Notes: a model not told the origin generated them from the sequence alone. Positions 27,047 through 37,299 are shown, numbered from the stretch's first letter. The stretch: DNA of 39,943 bases from Alphaproteobacteria bacterium (GCA_020846275.1 JADLEG010000073.1:1-39943), one strand, 5' to 3'. Made by a program: numbers and translations.

Positions 27047-27936
27047 GCGCGCCACGGCGCATCCTGGTCGCCGGCGCCGGCGGCCAGGTCGGCCGCGAGC
27101 TGACCGAATTGCCGGCGCCGCCGGACATCGAACTGGTCGGGCTCGACCGCGCGACGCTCGACATCGCCCAGGTCGACGTGGTGAACGCGGTGTTCGAGCA
27201 GGCTCGGCCCGACATCGTGGTCAACCTGGCGGCCTATACCGCCGTCGACAAGGCCGAGGCGGAGCCCCTGGCCGCCTTCGCCGCCAACCGCGACGGCGCC
27301 GGCATCCTGGCCCAGGCCTGCCGGCGGCGCGGCATCGCGCTGGTCCACGTATCGACCGACTACGTGTTCGACGGCGCGCGGCCCGGCCCATGGAAGGAGG
27401 ACGACCCGATCGGCCCCGCCGGCGTCTACGCGCGCAGCAAGGCCGAGGGCGAGGAGCTGGTGCGCGACGCCTTGCCGGAGCATGTCATCCTGCGCACCTC
27501 CTGGGTGTTCGGCGCCCATGGCCGCAATTTCGTCCGCACCATGCTCGACCGCATCGGCCGCGTGCCGGAACTGCGCGTGGTCGACGACCAGCGCGGATGT
27601 CCCACCGCCGCCCAGGACCTGGCGCGCGCGCTGCTGACGATCGCGGGGAAGATGCTGGACCGGCCCCGCGCCTGCGCGGGCACCTTTCACTACTGCAATG
27701 CCGGGGTCACGACCTGGTTCCGCTTCGCCCAGGCGGTGTTCGCGCGGGCCAAGGCGCACGGACTCGACGTGCCGCGCGTGATCCCGATCCCCACCAGCGG
27801 ATATCCGACCCCCGCGCCGCGGCCGGCCAACTCGGAGCTGGATTGCACCAAGGTCGTGGCCACGTTCGGCGTGACGCGGCCTTCCTGGCGCGACCGGCTG
27901 CCGCCGGTGGTCGACGCCATCCTCGCCCAGCGCTGA
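27043..27936 (+). CDS. rfbD: dTDP-4-dehydrorhamnose reductase
   Basis: A 297-aa extended-SDR enzyme that reduces dTDP-4-keto-L-rhamnose to dTDP-L-rhamnose with NAD(P)H. It shows GAGGQVGREL at the N-terminus, HVSTDYVFDG, YARSKAEGE (Tyr-Lys pair) and RTSWVFGAHG. The start is a GTG that overlaps the rfbC stop, so the two epimerase and reductase genes are coupled. A YCNAGVTTWFRFAQAVF block in the C-terminal half binds the sugar nucleotide. It ends one base before the stop of the convergent glycosyltransferase gene. Confidence 0.9.
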   Translation: MSAPRRILVAGAGGQVGRELTELPAPPDIELVGLDRATLDIAQVDVVNAVFEQARPDIVVNLAAYTAVDKAEAEPLAAFAANRDGAGILAQACRRRGIALVHVSTDYVFDGARPGPWKEDDPIGPAGVYARSKAEGEELVRDALPEHVILRTSWVFGAHGRNFVRTMLDRIGRVPELRVVDDQRGCPTAAQDLARALLTIAGKMLDRPRACAGTFHYCNAGVTTWFRFAQAVFARAKAHGLDVPRVIPIPTSGYPTPAPRPANSELDCTKVVATFGVTRPSWRDRLPPVVDAILAQR

Positions 27937-27937
27937 A

Positions 27938-28759
27938 TCAAGCGTCCAGCCGTTCGTCGGCCAATACGGCCGACGCATCGACCAGCGCCAGCGCCTGCTC
28001 GATCCGCCGCATGCCGCGCCCGCGGAAGCGCCGGGTTCCGCCGAACTCCGCATTCAGCACCATCGTGGCGTTGTTGACGTGCAGCACGTGGCGCCCCAGC
28101 GAATCGGGGTCGAGGAAGACCATCCGGTAGCCGGCTTGCTCCAGCCGGCGGTGCGTCGCCTTGCCGGCCGGCAGCTCGCCTTCCGCGAAGGTCAGGCCGT
28201 GCCGGCGCAGCGCGTCGGTCCGGTACATCGCGCAGTGGCTGCGCAGGTAGAGGTAGTTCTCGCCATGCCCCTCGATCTTGCCGTGGCCCTTGCCCAGCAG
28301 GGGCAGCAGCGCGAGCTGCGCCTGCCGCTCCGCCGCCTTCAGCGCGCGGCGCCACCACGCGCGCCCGCCGACCTCGAGCTTCCAGCTTCCCGCGCCCGCC
28401 ACCGCGGCATCGGCTTCGAGCGGCGCCAGCAGCAGGTCGAGCCAAGCGGGGTCGCGCACCAGCGTGTCGGTGTGGATCGACAGGACATAGGGCGTCGCGA
28501 CGCCCGTCATCGCCAGGTCCAGCGCCCGGGCATGCGCCACCCAGGGCTTCTCGCCCTCCACGCGCGGTCGTTCGATCAGCGTGATCCAGCTGAGCGCGCG
28601 CAGGTAGTCGGTCGACGCGTCGCGCGAATCGTTGTCGACCACGACCACCGCGATCCGCCCCGCCGGCGTGTGCTTGCGCAGCAGGCGCAGGCACAGCCGC
28701 GTCAGCTCGGGCGTGCGGTAGTTGGGAACGACGACCGTGACCTGCGGGGCCACGGTCAT
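27938..28759 (-). CDS. glycosyltransferase family 2 protein
   Basis: A 273-aa soluble GT-A glycosyltransferase. It has the opening VTVVVPNYRTPELT, VVVVDNDSRDAS, and HTDTLV as the metal-binding DxD-type motif; the later half is less conserved. It would transfer a sugar, perhaps rhamnose from the RfbC/RfbD product, in glycan assembly. The ATG overlaps the ABC-2 permease stop as ATGA, so it is translated with an export system. A longer frame reaching to 29185 is a shadow. Confidence 0.8.
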   Translation of the reverse strand: MTVAPQVTVVVPNYRTPELTRLCLRLLRKHTPAGRIAVVVVDNDSRDASTDYLRALSWITLIERPRVEGEKPWVAHARALDLAMTGVATPYVLSIHTDTLVRDPAWLDLLLAPLEADAAVAGAGSWKLEVGGRAWWRRALKAAERQAQLALLPLLGKGHGKIEGHGENYLYLRSHCAMYRTDALRRHGLTFAEGELPAGKATHRRLEQAGYRMVFLDPDSLGRHVLHVNNATMVLNAEFGGTRRFRGRGMRRIEQALALVDASAVLADERLDA

Positions 28760-29781
28760 CGCGCGCGCCGAAGGAACAGCGCCCATCCCAGCGCGAAAGC
28801 GATCGCCCCGGTCGCCGCCAGCATCGCCGAGGGCCGCGCGACGTCGCGCCAGCCCTGCCCGCTTCCCAGCGCGGCCTCGAGCGCCTGCATCGCCCAGCGC
28901 ACCGGGCTCGCCTGGCCGATCGATTGCATCCACTCCGGCAGCATGGCCGGGGGCAGGATCGCCCCGCCGAACAGCGCCAGCACCAGCATCAGGCCCCAGG
29001 CGGACGCGGCAACCTTCATCTCGCCGTCGCCGAGCTGGCTCGTCAGCAGCATCAGCCCGGCGAAGCAGGACGCCGCGGCGGCGATCGCCATCGCCGGGGC
29101 CAGCATCTCGCCCGGACGCATCGCCCCCAGCGCCGCGCCGAGCAGCGCCAGCAGAAGCAACTCGCCGAGGCAGGCCAGCCAGCACGCCGCCGCCTTGCCC
29201 AGCAGCACGTCCAGCCGCGCGATCGGCGCGGCGCGAAGGCGCACGAACAGCCCCGCCTGGGCTTCGCGCGCGAGCGACAGCGCGAAGCTGGCGGCGGCGC
29301 CGATCAGCGCCCAGGCCATGCCGGCGGCGACCGAGCGCTCGAACGGCGTCCGCGGCCGGTCGGCGCCGCCGGCGATCGCGGTGATCGCCGGCTTGGCCGC
29401 GCCCATGCCCGCGACGAGCGCGCGCAGCAACTCCACCTCGCCCCGGCGGGCCAGATCGCCGCGCAGCTCGACCGCCCCGCCCGGCCTCAGCACCACCAGC
29501 GCCGCGGCGCGGCCCGCGCGCACGGCAGCCTCGCCCGCCTGCTCGTTTTCGGCGCGGACCGCCTGGATGCCCGGCAGTTCGTCCAGCATCCGCGCGCGGC
29601 CGGCATCGCCCTGGTCGAGCACCTGCACCGGAACGAGGGCGGGTGCGGGCGCGCCGCCGAACATCGCGCCGATCACCACGGCCACCAGCACGGGAAACAC
29701 GAAGGTCCAGAACAGCGCCGGCCGATCGCGCCAGAGCAGCGCGAAGTCCTTGCCCGCCAGGATGGCGACCGCGCGGATCAA
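28756..29781 (-). CDS. ABC-2 type transporter permease
   Basis: A 341-aa inner-membrane protein. One helix near the N-terminus (about 20-40) is followed by a periplasmic domain (about 45-150) and five to six C-terminal helices, the usual ABC-2 plan for exporting lipids, glycans or drugs. It pairs with the ATPase just upstream. The start appears to be TTG (29779-29781), overlapping the ATPase stop as TTGA; the other in-frame options lie too deep in the first helix. The hydrophobic segments are Ala/Leu/Gly-rich. The cargo is unknown; the neighbouring glycosyltransferase suggests a glycan or glycolipid. Confidence 0.8.
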   Translation of the reverse strand: MIRAVAILAGKDFALLWRDRPALFWTFVFPVLVAVVIGAMFGGAPAPALVPVQVLDQGDAGRARMLDELPGIQAVRAENEQAGEAAVRAGRAAALVVLRPGGAVELRGDLARRGEVELLRALVAGMGAAKPAITAIAGGADRPRTPFERSVAAGMAWALIGAAASFALSLAREAQAGLFVRLRAAPIARLDVLLGKAAACWLACLGELLLLALLGAALGAMRPGEMLAPAMAIAAAASCFAGLMLLTSQLGDGEMKVAASAWGLMLVLALFGGAILPPAMLPEWMQSIGQASPVRWAMQALEAALGSGQGWRDVARPSAMLAATGAIAFALGWALFLRRAR

Positions 29782-30671
29782 CCGCCCTGCCCCCGGCCGG
29801 TCAGCGACTGGAACACCGAATGCAGCCCCGGCGCATCCACCCTCACGGACGCGAAGGCCATGCCCTCCGCCGAAAGCTGCGACAGGTAGGCGAGCGGGTC
29901 CTCGGAAAAGAACCGCCACGTTGCGCCTTCGACATCGCCGGGCATGTCGGCCGGCATGTCGACCGGCGGGCTGGCGAACTCGACCGTCACCTGCGCCGGC
30001 CCGCCATAGCCGGCAACCAGGTCCTCGACCGTGTCGAGCGCGATGATCCTGCCCTCGGCCAACAGCGCCACGCGGTCGCACAAGGCCTCGGCATCGCCGA
30101 ATTCGTGCGAGGCATAGATGATCGTGCGGCCATGCGCCTTGAGGTGACGGAAGTTCTCCAGCAGCAAGGCGCGGGATTGCGCGTCGATTCCCGCCATCGG
30201 TTCGTCGAGCAGCAGCACCGGCGGATTGTGCACCAGCGCGCAGGCAAGGTTGAGGCGCCGCGCCATCCCGCCCGAGAAGCTGCGCACCAGCTCGCCGCGG
30301 CGCTCGCCCAGCCCGACGAATTCCAGCGCCCAGGATGCGTGCTGGTCCAGCTTCGCGCCGGATATGCCGTAAAGCCGGCCGAAGAAGCGCGCGTTCTGCT
30401 CGGCGGTCAGATCCTCGTAGAGGGTAAGCGCCTGGGTCGCGATGCCGATATGCCGCCGGGTCGCCGGCCGCGTCGGGTCGGGCGCGTCGTCGATCGTGAT
30501 CTCGCCGGAATCGGGCGCGAGCAGGCCCGCGAGCAGGTGGAGCGCCGTGGTCTTGCCCGCGCCGACCGGACCCAGCAGGCCGAAGGATTCCCCGGCGTCG
30601 ACGTCGAACGACAGGTTGTCGAGCGCGACCTGCGCCCCGAAGCTCTTGTGCAGGGATCGGACCTGGATCAT
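29778..30671 (-). CDS. ABC transporter ATP-binding protein (ABC-2 exporter)
   Basis: A 297-aa ATPase. Walker A reads GPVGAGKT (34-41), with Val where Asn is usual in this subfamily (GPNGAGKT). The signature is SFSGGMARRL and Walker B is VLLLDEPMAGID; the H-loop lies in ASHEFGDAE. The last 80 residues form a small extra domain, common in NodI/CcmA-like exporter ATPases. It lies 25 bp after the ICMT-like gene and overlaps the permease by 4 bp. Confidence 0.88.
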   Translation of the reverse strand: MIQVRSLHKSFGAQVALDNLSFDVDAGESFGLLGPVGAGKTTALHLLAGLLAPDSGEITIDDAPDPTRPATRRHIGIATQALTLYEDLTAEQNARFFGRLYGISGAKLDQHASWALEFVGLGERRGELVRSFSGGMARRLNLACALVHNPPVLLLDEPMAGIDAQSRALLLENFRHLKAHGRTIIYASHEFGDAEALCDRVALLAEGRIIALDTVEDLVAGYGGPAQVTVEFASPPVDMPADMPGDVEGATWRFFSEDPLAYLSQLSAEGMAFASVRVDAPGLHSVFQSLTGRGQGG

Positions 30672-30696
30672 CGGCTGCGCCCGGAATGCGGCCCGT

Positions 30697-31266
30697 TCAA
30701 GCCCGGGGGCGCCTTGGCCACGGGCGCGGCAGGAAGCGGCCGGTCGCGGCGGCGTAGCGCCGATAGGCTTCGGCGAGCGGCGAGGCCGCGAACTTCGCCT
30801 CCTCGGCGACCGCCGCGCGCCGATAGATCCAGCCCATGACCGCGATCGTGGCCGCGAGCGCCCAGCACCCGCTCGCCAGCGTGCCGGCGATCCAGCAGAG
30901 CATGTAGGAGAGGTAGAAGGGATGGCGGATGACGGCGTAGGGGCCCTCCGCCATCAGGTGGTGCGGCCGGTCGGTCGAGAAGGCCAGCGACAAGGGCTGC
31001 GTCCGGTTGACCGCGACGCACCACCAGAACAGCAGCAGCGACACCGCATAGAGCGCCATCGCGGCGGCGAAGCGCGCGTCGCCCTGCCGATAGAAGAACG
31101 CCAGGGCAACATAGTGCGCCAGCACCGAGGCCGCCGTCGCCGCGGTGATCAGCCGATGGCCGCGCGCGTCCTGGCTCGGCGTGCGGAAGAACCGGGCCAG
31201 GCCCCAGCCGTAGCTGGCGAAGCAGGCCGATGCGGCCAGCAGCGCCGCAAGCTGCGCCACCGTCAT
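30697..31266 (-). CDS. isoprenylcysteine carboxyl methyltransferase (ICMT/PEMT) family protein
   Basis: A 189-aa membrane protein with four to five hydrophobic segments. The SAM-binding family block GPYAVIRHPFYLSYMLCWIAG is clear in the second half. Bacterial members methylate lipids or small molecules in the membrane; substrates are mostly unknown. The ATG at 31266 gives an N-terminal helix at once; the longer frame to 31365 adds 33 odd residues. It heads the ICMT-ATPase-permease-GT2 operon, so lipid or glycan modification is a fair guess. Confidence 0.75.
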   Translation of the reverse strand: MTVAQLAALLAASACFASYGWGLARFFRTPSQDARGHRLITAATAASVLAHYVALAFFYRQGDARFAAAMALYAVSLLLFWWCVAVNRTQPLSLAFSTDRPHHLMAEGPYAVIRHPFYLSYMLCWIAGTLASGCWALAATIAVMGWIYRRAAVAEEAKFAASPLAEAYRRYAAATGRFLPRPWPRRPRA

Positions 31267-31301
31267 GCCGACGCTCTCCCGACACGGACCCCGGGCCCCC
31301 T

Positions 31302-31340
31302 GACGCTCGCCCCAGACGTTCGCCCCCGACGTTCGCCGAC
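31302..31340. repeat. three tandem 13-bp repeats GACGYTCGCC-N3
   Basis: Near-identical 10-bp cores begin at 31302, 31315 and 31328, exactly 13 bp apart, and a fourth partial copy begins at 31270. They lie in the 197-bp gap between the ICMT-like gene and the DUF1737 gene. Regular spacing of this kind may be a regulator array for either gene. Confidence 0.4.
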
Positions 31341-31364
31341 GGGCGAAACGGCGGCAATGTGACA

Positions 31365-31391
31365 CGGCGGTTGCCGCGCGGGCAACCGCCG
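31365..31391. repeat. 11-bp perfect stem-loop between divergent genes
   Basis: Arms 31365-31375 and 31381-31391 are perfectly complementary (CGGCGGTTGCC) around a 5-nt loop. There is no T run on either side. It is the strongest hairpin by length in the window and lies between the tandem repeats and the DUF1737 promoter region. Confidence 0.5.
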
Positions 31392-31463
31392 GCGCGCATG
31401 ACCTGTCCGAAAGAGGTGACGATGATAGGATGGCGCCCTCATCGACCGCGGGAACGGACGGCC

Positions 31464-31670
31464 ATGATCCTCTACCGCTACCTGACCGGCCCGGACGACG
31501 CGGCGTTCTGCCACCGCGTGACGGCGGCCTTGACTCGCGGCTGGCTGCGCTACGGACCGCCGACGCTCGCCTATGATGCCGAACGCAAGCGCGTGATCGC
31601 GGGCCAGGCGATCACCAAGGAAGTCGCCGGCGAGAGCTACACGGCAGAGACGGACTTGGCGAAATACTGA
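31464..31670 (+). CDS. DUF1737 domain small protein
   Basis: A 68-aa protein of the DUF1737 family. LYRYLTGPDDAAFCHRVTAA, GWLRYGPPTLAYDAER and GQAITKEV follow the family pattern throughout. Function is unknown; the family is small and cytoplasmic. The ATG at 31464 matches the family N-terminus, and the longer frame from 31230 is not real. A TATA-like element (TGATAGGATG, from 31423) lies 41 bp upstream. It ends 17 bp from the convergent histidine kinase stop. Confidence 0.8.
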   Translation: MILYRYLTGPDDAAFCHRVTAALTRGWLRYGPPTLAYDAERKRVIAGQAITKEVAGESYTAETDLAKY

Positions 31671-31687
31671 ACCGATAGCGCAAGCCG

Positions 31688-33625
<1,938 letters not shown>

Positions 33626-33783
33626 CCACGACGCTTCCGCGTCGCCGGCCGGGTGGCCGAGCGAACGCGGAGCAAGGTGCCGGTTCGCCACCGGACGGTC
33701 AAGCGCCAACGCCGGCGCCGCTGGGCAAGCCGCCGCCCCTCGGCTACAACGCCGGTGACCATCGGCAGCAACGAGGCATCGCC

Positions 33784-34230
33784 ATGTCGTCGCTCACCCT
33801 CGACCAGGCCGAGACGATCCTCGCCGCGGCGCGTCGCCGTCGCGCCGAGCTGAAGGAGGTGCCGCTGGCCTACGCGGTGGTCGATCCGGGCGGCCACCTG
33901 ATCGCCGCGGCGCGCGAGGACGGGGCGGGCTTCCTGCGCACCGAGATCGCGATGAACAAGGCCTGGACCTGCTTCGCGCTGGGCATGCCGCTCAAGACCC
34001 TGCGCGACCGCACGCGCGAGTTCCCGCTGTTCTTCGCCAGCATCCAGGGTGCGGCAGAGGGCCGCATCATGCACGCGCTGGGCGGCCTCATCATCCGCGA
34101 CGCCAAGGGCATCGCGCTGGGCGCGCTCGGGATCAGCGGCGCGGCCGGCGAGGTCGACGAGGCGATCGGCGTCCACGCCATCGAAGCTGCGGGGTTGAAA
34201 GCCGAGGTTGGCGGCGCCGGGAAAGCCTAA
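33784..34230 (+). CDS. GlcG/HbpS family (DUF336) heme-binding-like protein
   Basis: A 148-aa protein of the GlcG/HbpS fold. The family is clear from VPLAYAVVDPGGHLIAAARED, MNKAWTC and the C-terminal ALGISGAAGEVDEAIG block. Some members bind heme or cobalamin; others are co-factors in glycolate or propanediol use. It is divergent from the histidine kinase (158 bp) and therefore may share regulation with it. HbpS in Streptomyces feeds signals to a sensor kinase, so a functional link is possible but inferred. Confidence 0.82.
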   Translation: MSSLTLDQAETILAAARRRRAELKEVPLAYAVVDPGGHLIAAAREDGAGFLRTEIAMNKAWTCFALGMPLKTLRDRTREFPLFFASIQGAAEGRIMHALGGLIIRDAKGIALGALGISGAAGEVDEAIGVHAIEAAGLKAEVGGAGKA

Positions 34231-34266
34231 AGCCGCCCCGCGTTAACGAAATATTCAGCAAGTCCG

Positions 34267-34316
34267 CGCTACCGTTTTCCCCAAATCGCGGTAGCGGCCG
34301 GACCCCCTGTCCGGCC
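34267..34316. repeat. two adjacent hairpins before the small membrane protein
   Basis: The first hairpin pairs CGCTACCG (34267-34274) with CGGTAGCG (34289-34296). The second pairs GGCCGGAC (34296-34303) with GTCCGGCC (34309-34316) around a 5-nt loop. They share one base, so both cannot be fully formed at once. The second ends 5 bases before an ATG at 34322, where it would cover a ribosome site. No T run follows. Confidence 0.5.
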
Positions 34317-34321
34317 CCGCC

Positions 34322-34552
34322 ATGCAGTCGGAGCAGGACGGAATGGAGCTCGGCGGCCTCTATCTGAGGGTGCTGGAATCCTTCGTGGCCACGTTCGGCA
34401 TGATCGCTGCATTCTTCGTGCGGCGCATCTGGCTGCTGCCGACGATTCCGATCGCCCTGCTGGTCGTCTTCATCTCCTGCCGCGCCCGCCGGGCGCCGCC
34501 CGCTCCGGATGCCGAGACGCTGCGCGTCGCGCAGCGCCGCAGCGGATCATGA
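34322..34552 (+). CDS. small single-membrane-segment protein
   Basis: A 76-aa protein I do not recognise. It has a hydrophobic stretch around VATFGMIAAFFV and a second one, LLPTIPIALLVVFI, then a basic tail with one Cys. It may be a two-helix hairpin. A start at the ATG at 34343 (69 aa) may be better, because GGACGGA lies before it while a hairpin covers the region before 34322. It overlaps the next gene by ATGA, so it belongs to the same operon. Confidence 0.5.
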   Translation: MQSEQDGMELGGLYLRVLESFVATFGMIAAFFVRRIWLLPTIPIALLVVFISCRARRAPPAPDAETLRVAQRRSGS

Positions 34553-35460
34553 AGGCCAAGCCTGGCATCGGCCGCCGCCGCTGGATCGGCGCGGCGCTGG
34601 CGACGGCGGGCCTCGGCCTGCTGCCGGCGGGACGCCGCGCCGCCGCCGCCGACGGCTTCCAGGCCGTGCCGAAGCATCTGCAGGTGTTGCGCACCGCGCC
34701 CGCGTCCTGGCCGCAGGTCGTCGAATTGAGCCGCCGCATGGGCATCGGCGCGGTCGCGCTTTCCATCCCGCCGGAGGATCGCAAGCGCTTCCTGGCCGAC
34801 AACCCCGCCGGCATCGCGGCCTTCGAGCCGTTCCGCCGGGCCGGGCTGGATGTGCGCTGCATGATCGGCGACGCCGAATGGGTGCGCGACCGGCCGGACG
34901 CGCTGCCGCTCGAGCTGATCGAGCTGCTGCACGTGCACGAGCGCGTGTTCCGCTTCAAGGGCCTGCTGCTGGACGTGCAGCCGCAGACTCTGCCGGACTG
35001 GAAGACCGAGCGCGCGGCGCTGGTGCGCGGCACGCTGTCGCTCTACGCCACCGCGCACGCCGCCTGCAAGGTGCGCCAGTTGTCGTTCGCGGCGGCACTG
35101 GCGCCCTGGTACGTCGCCACGCCCGATCCCGACCGCCGCGGCGCGAGCTTTTTCGATTCCTCGCTGCGCCGGATGGACGAGGCGCTGGTGATGGCCTACC
35201 GCAACGACCCCGACAAGGCGATCGCGCTTGCCCAAGGCGCGCTCGCCGCGCTCGAGCGGCGGCCGATCCCCTACTGGTTCGGCGTCAGCACCCAGCCCGG
35301 CAACGCGCCAGGATCGAGCTATCACGGGCTGGGCCTGGCCCGCTTCCAGCACGACCTGGTCGCGCTGCGCGAGCGCCTGGAAGACAGCCCCGGCCGCCCG
35401 CAATTCGCCGGCATCGCCATCCACCAGTTCGCCACGCTGCGCGCCCTCGCCAACGCCTGA
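34549..35460 (+). CDS. Tat-exported protein of unknown function, TIM-barrel-like
   Basis: A 303-aa protein. The N-terminus GIGRRRWIGAALATAGLGLLPAG is a twin-arginine signal. The mature part alternates strands and helices: RMGIGAVALSIP, RRAGLDVRCMIGDAEWV, GLLLDVQPQTLPDW, AAALAPWYV, EALVMAYR, and PYWFGVSTQPG. These segments are like a glycosidase-type TIM barrel, but the acid expected at a DxE-type strand end reads DVQPQ, so a catalytic Glu may be missing. It is translated with the small membrane protein and lies 69 bp before the TackOD1 gene. The fold call is inference; function is unknown. Confidence 0.6.
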   Translation: MKAKPGIGRRRWIGAALATAGLGLLPAGRRAAAADGFQAVPKHLQVLRTAPASWPQVVELSRRMGIGAVALSIPPEDRKRFLADNPAGIAAFEPFRRAGLDVRCMIGDAEWVRDRPDALPLELIELLHVHERVFRFKGLLLDVQPQTLPDWKTERAALVRGTLSLYATAHAACKVRQLSFAAALAPWYVATPDPDRRGASFFDSSLRRMDEALVMAYRNDPDKAIALAQGALAALERRPIPYWFGVSTQPGNAPGSSYHGLGLARFQHDLVALRERLEDSPGRPQFAGIAIHQFATLRALANA

Positions 35461-35529
35461 CCGCCACCCGCCCGCCCGCTAGGGATAGGGTTCCGCTTGC
35501 CGCGCCCCGCATGATATTGTAGCCACGTC

Positions 35530-36630
35530 TTGATTCGGGGGCTGGCCCTGCCGCCGCCGGAACCTTTTTTGATAGGGGATTGGGCGGCGGTGACGGACGA
35601 AGCCGAGATCGGCAAGATTCTGCACCTGCTGCGCCCGCTGCCGGACGACGAGCGCCGCCTCGGCCTGCTCAAGCGCATCGCGGCCGATGGCGGCAAGCTG
35701 CCGCCGCGTTGGGCACCCGGCGAAGCCCAAGGCTATGTCTACTGGCCGGGAGTCGCGCGCGACCTGCGCGAGCTGTTCGCCAGCGACCTCGCCTATTTGG
35801 CCGACCGCGACTATCTGCGGCGCAACCATTCCGACCGCCTGAACCGCTGCCCCGCCTGCCGCAGCGCCAGTCTCAACATCCGCGAGATCTGCCCGAGCTG
35901 CGGGTCGACCAACCTGTTCGCGCAGCCCATGCTGCACCACTACCGCTGCGGCTATGTCGGCGCGATCGGCAGCTTCGCGTCGGAGGGCGAGGCTCGGGTA
36001 TGCCCGAAATGCGACGGCGCGCTGCGCCATCTCGGCACCGACCACGAGGTGGTGGGCGAGCAGTTCGGCTGCCGGCGCTGCTTCGCCAGCTTCGAGGAGC
36101 CGGGCGTCGAGGCGCTGTGCATGGGCTGCGGCGTCAAGACCGCGGCCGACAAGCTGGCCTTCGACGACGTGTTCGAATTCGAGATCACCAACCTCGGCCA
36201 CGCGGCGCTGCGCAGCGGCAGGCTGTTCGACCGCGACGACGAGCAGATGACCGAACCCGACCTGCCGCTCTATCGCCGCCAGGTCGGGCTTGCGCTGCTG
36301 CGCGACGAGGTGCGCCGCCAGGCGCGCTATCGTATCCCGTTCAGCGCGCTGATGATCCGCACGCGCAGGCCGGGCGAAGCCGCGGAAGCCGAGCGCGCCG
36401 TCGTCCTGCAGGTGCGCGACCGCCTGCGCGACGTCGACCATCTCGGCCGCTACGGCGACGACACGGTGATCGCGATGCTGCCGGCGACGCCCGAGGCCGG
36501 CGCGCGCGTCGCGCTCGACCGCATGCTGGGCCAGATCGCGCAACGCCCGAGCGCCACGGTCGTGACCTTCGCCGACATCGACCAGGTCGACGCCGCGCTG
36601 GAGTCCGCGGCGCGGCAGGTCCAGGCCTAG
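35530..36630 (+). CDS. TackOD1 metal-binding domain plus degenerate GGDEF domain protein
   Basis: A 366-aa cytoplasmic protein. The middle (about 95-225) is the TackOD1 domain, with many Cys pairs in CPACRS, REICPSCGS, YRCGYVG, VCPKCDG, FGCRRC and LCMGCG, and an LHHYRCG block; together they would bind zinc. The C-terminus (about 235-355) has the GGDEF layout, but the catalytic GGDEF motif reads RYGDDTV, followed by MLPATPEAGA. It is therefore very likely not a c-di-GMP synthase; it may bind nucleotide or act as a protein switch. The first start is a TTG at 35530; a GTG at 35590 with AGGGGA upstream is a good alternative. It precedes the PIG-L gene by 9 bp, so it is coupled to glycan-editing enzymes. 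Confidence 0.75.
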   Translation: MIRGLALPPPEPFLIGDWAAVTDEAEIGKILHLLRPLPDDERRLGLLKRIAADGGKLPPRWAPGEAQGYVYWPGVARDLRELFASDLAYLADRDYLRRNHSDRLNRCPACRSASLNIREICPSCGSTNLFAQPMLHHYRCGYVGAIGSFASEGEARVCPKCDGALRHLGTDHEVVGEQFGCRRCFASFEEPGVEALCMGCGVKTAADKLAFDDVFEFEITNLGHAALRSGRLFDRDDEQMTEPDLPLYRRQVGLALLRDEVRRQARYRIPFSALMIRTRRPGEAAEAERAVVLQVRDRLRDVDHLGRYGDDTVIAMLPATPEAGARVALDRMLGQIAQRPSATVVTFADIDQVDAALESAARQVQA

Positions 36631-36639
36631 GCGGGGCCG

Positions 36640-37299
36640 ATGATCGCCGGGCTGCGTCGCGTCCTGTGCCTGTCGCCGCATCCCGACGACACCGAGTTCG
36701 GCTGCGGCGCCACGCTCAACCGCCTGCGCGGCCAGGTCGAGGTGCGCCTGGTCGTGTTCGCCGACCGCGCCGCCACGCGCGGCGAGAAGCACAACGAGCG
36801 CGACCAGCTTGCCGCCGCCCAGCGCCTGGGCATTCCGGCGGCCAACGTGAAATTCGTCGACCAGCTCGGCATGGGCGCCCTACGCCTGCCGGTCCGCTTC
36901 TTCGGCACCGAGGAATCGCGCGACTGGATTCGCCGGACCGTCGCCCATGTCGTGCGCGATTTCGATCCCGACGCGATCCTGGCCCCGGCGCTGGGCGAGA
37001 CGATGCAGGACCACCAGGCCGTGACCGAGGAGGTCGTGCGCGTCGAGCGCGGCCGCGCCGCGATCCTCGGCTACGAGACGCCCAAGCACAACCGGCTGAT
37101 GCGCCCCGCGGCCTTCGTGCGGGTCGCGCCCGAGGACATCCGCGCCAAGGCCGAGGCGGTCAACTGCTTCACCGAATTCACCACGCGCTACTACTTCGAG
37201 GAGACGATGCTGGACGCGCTGGCGCGCGTGCGCGCGATGGATGCCGGCTTCCACGGCCTGGCCGAGGCCTTCGAGGTCTACCGGCTGGTGGTCGGCTAG
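36640..37299 (+). CDS. PIG-L family deacetylase
   Basis: A 219-aa zinc deacetylase of the PIG-L/LmbE family, which removes acetyl groups from GlcNAc-type sugars. The zinc motif is LSPHPDDTEFGCGATL (His14, Asp17) and the third ligand lies in MQDHQAV. Length is standard. It has a GGCGGGG ribosome site and lies 9 bp after the TackOD1 gene and 6 bp before the acyltransferase gene. Deacetylation followed by acylation of the freed amine is the obvious joint reaction; the acceptor is unknown. Confidence 0.85.
   Translation: MIAGLRRVLCLSPHPDDTEFGCGATLNRLRGQVEVRLVVFADRAATRGEKHNERDQLAAAQRLGIPAANVKFVDQLGMGALRLPVRFFGTEESRDWIRRTVAHVVRDFDPDAILAPALGETMQDHQAVTEEVVRVERGRAAILGYETPKHNRLMRPAAFVRVAPEDIRAKAEAVNCFTEFTTRYYFEETMLDALARVRAMDAGFHGLAEAFEVYRLVVG

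Noticed and set aside
28079..30046. 655-aa open frame on the plus strand opposite the glycosyltransferase and ABC-2 permease
   Set aside because: Ser/Ala/Arg/Pro-rich shadow sequence; the minus-strand genes are coupled and carry family motifs.
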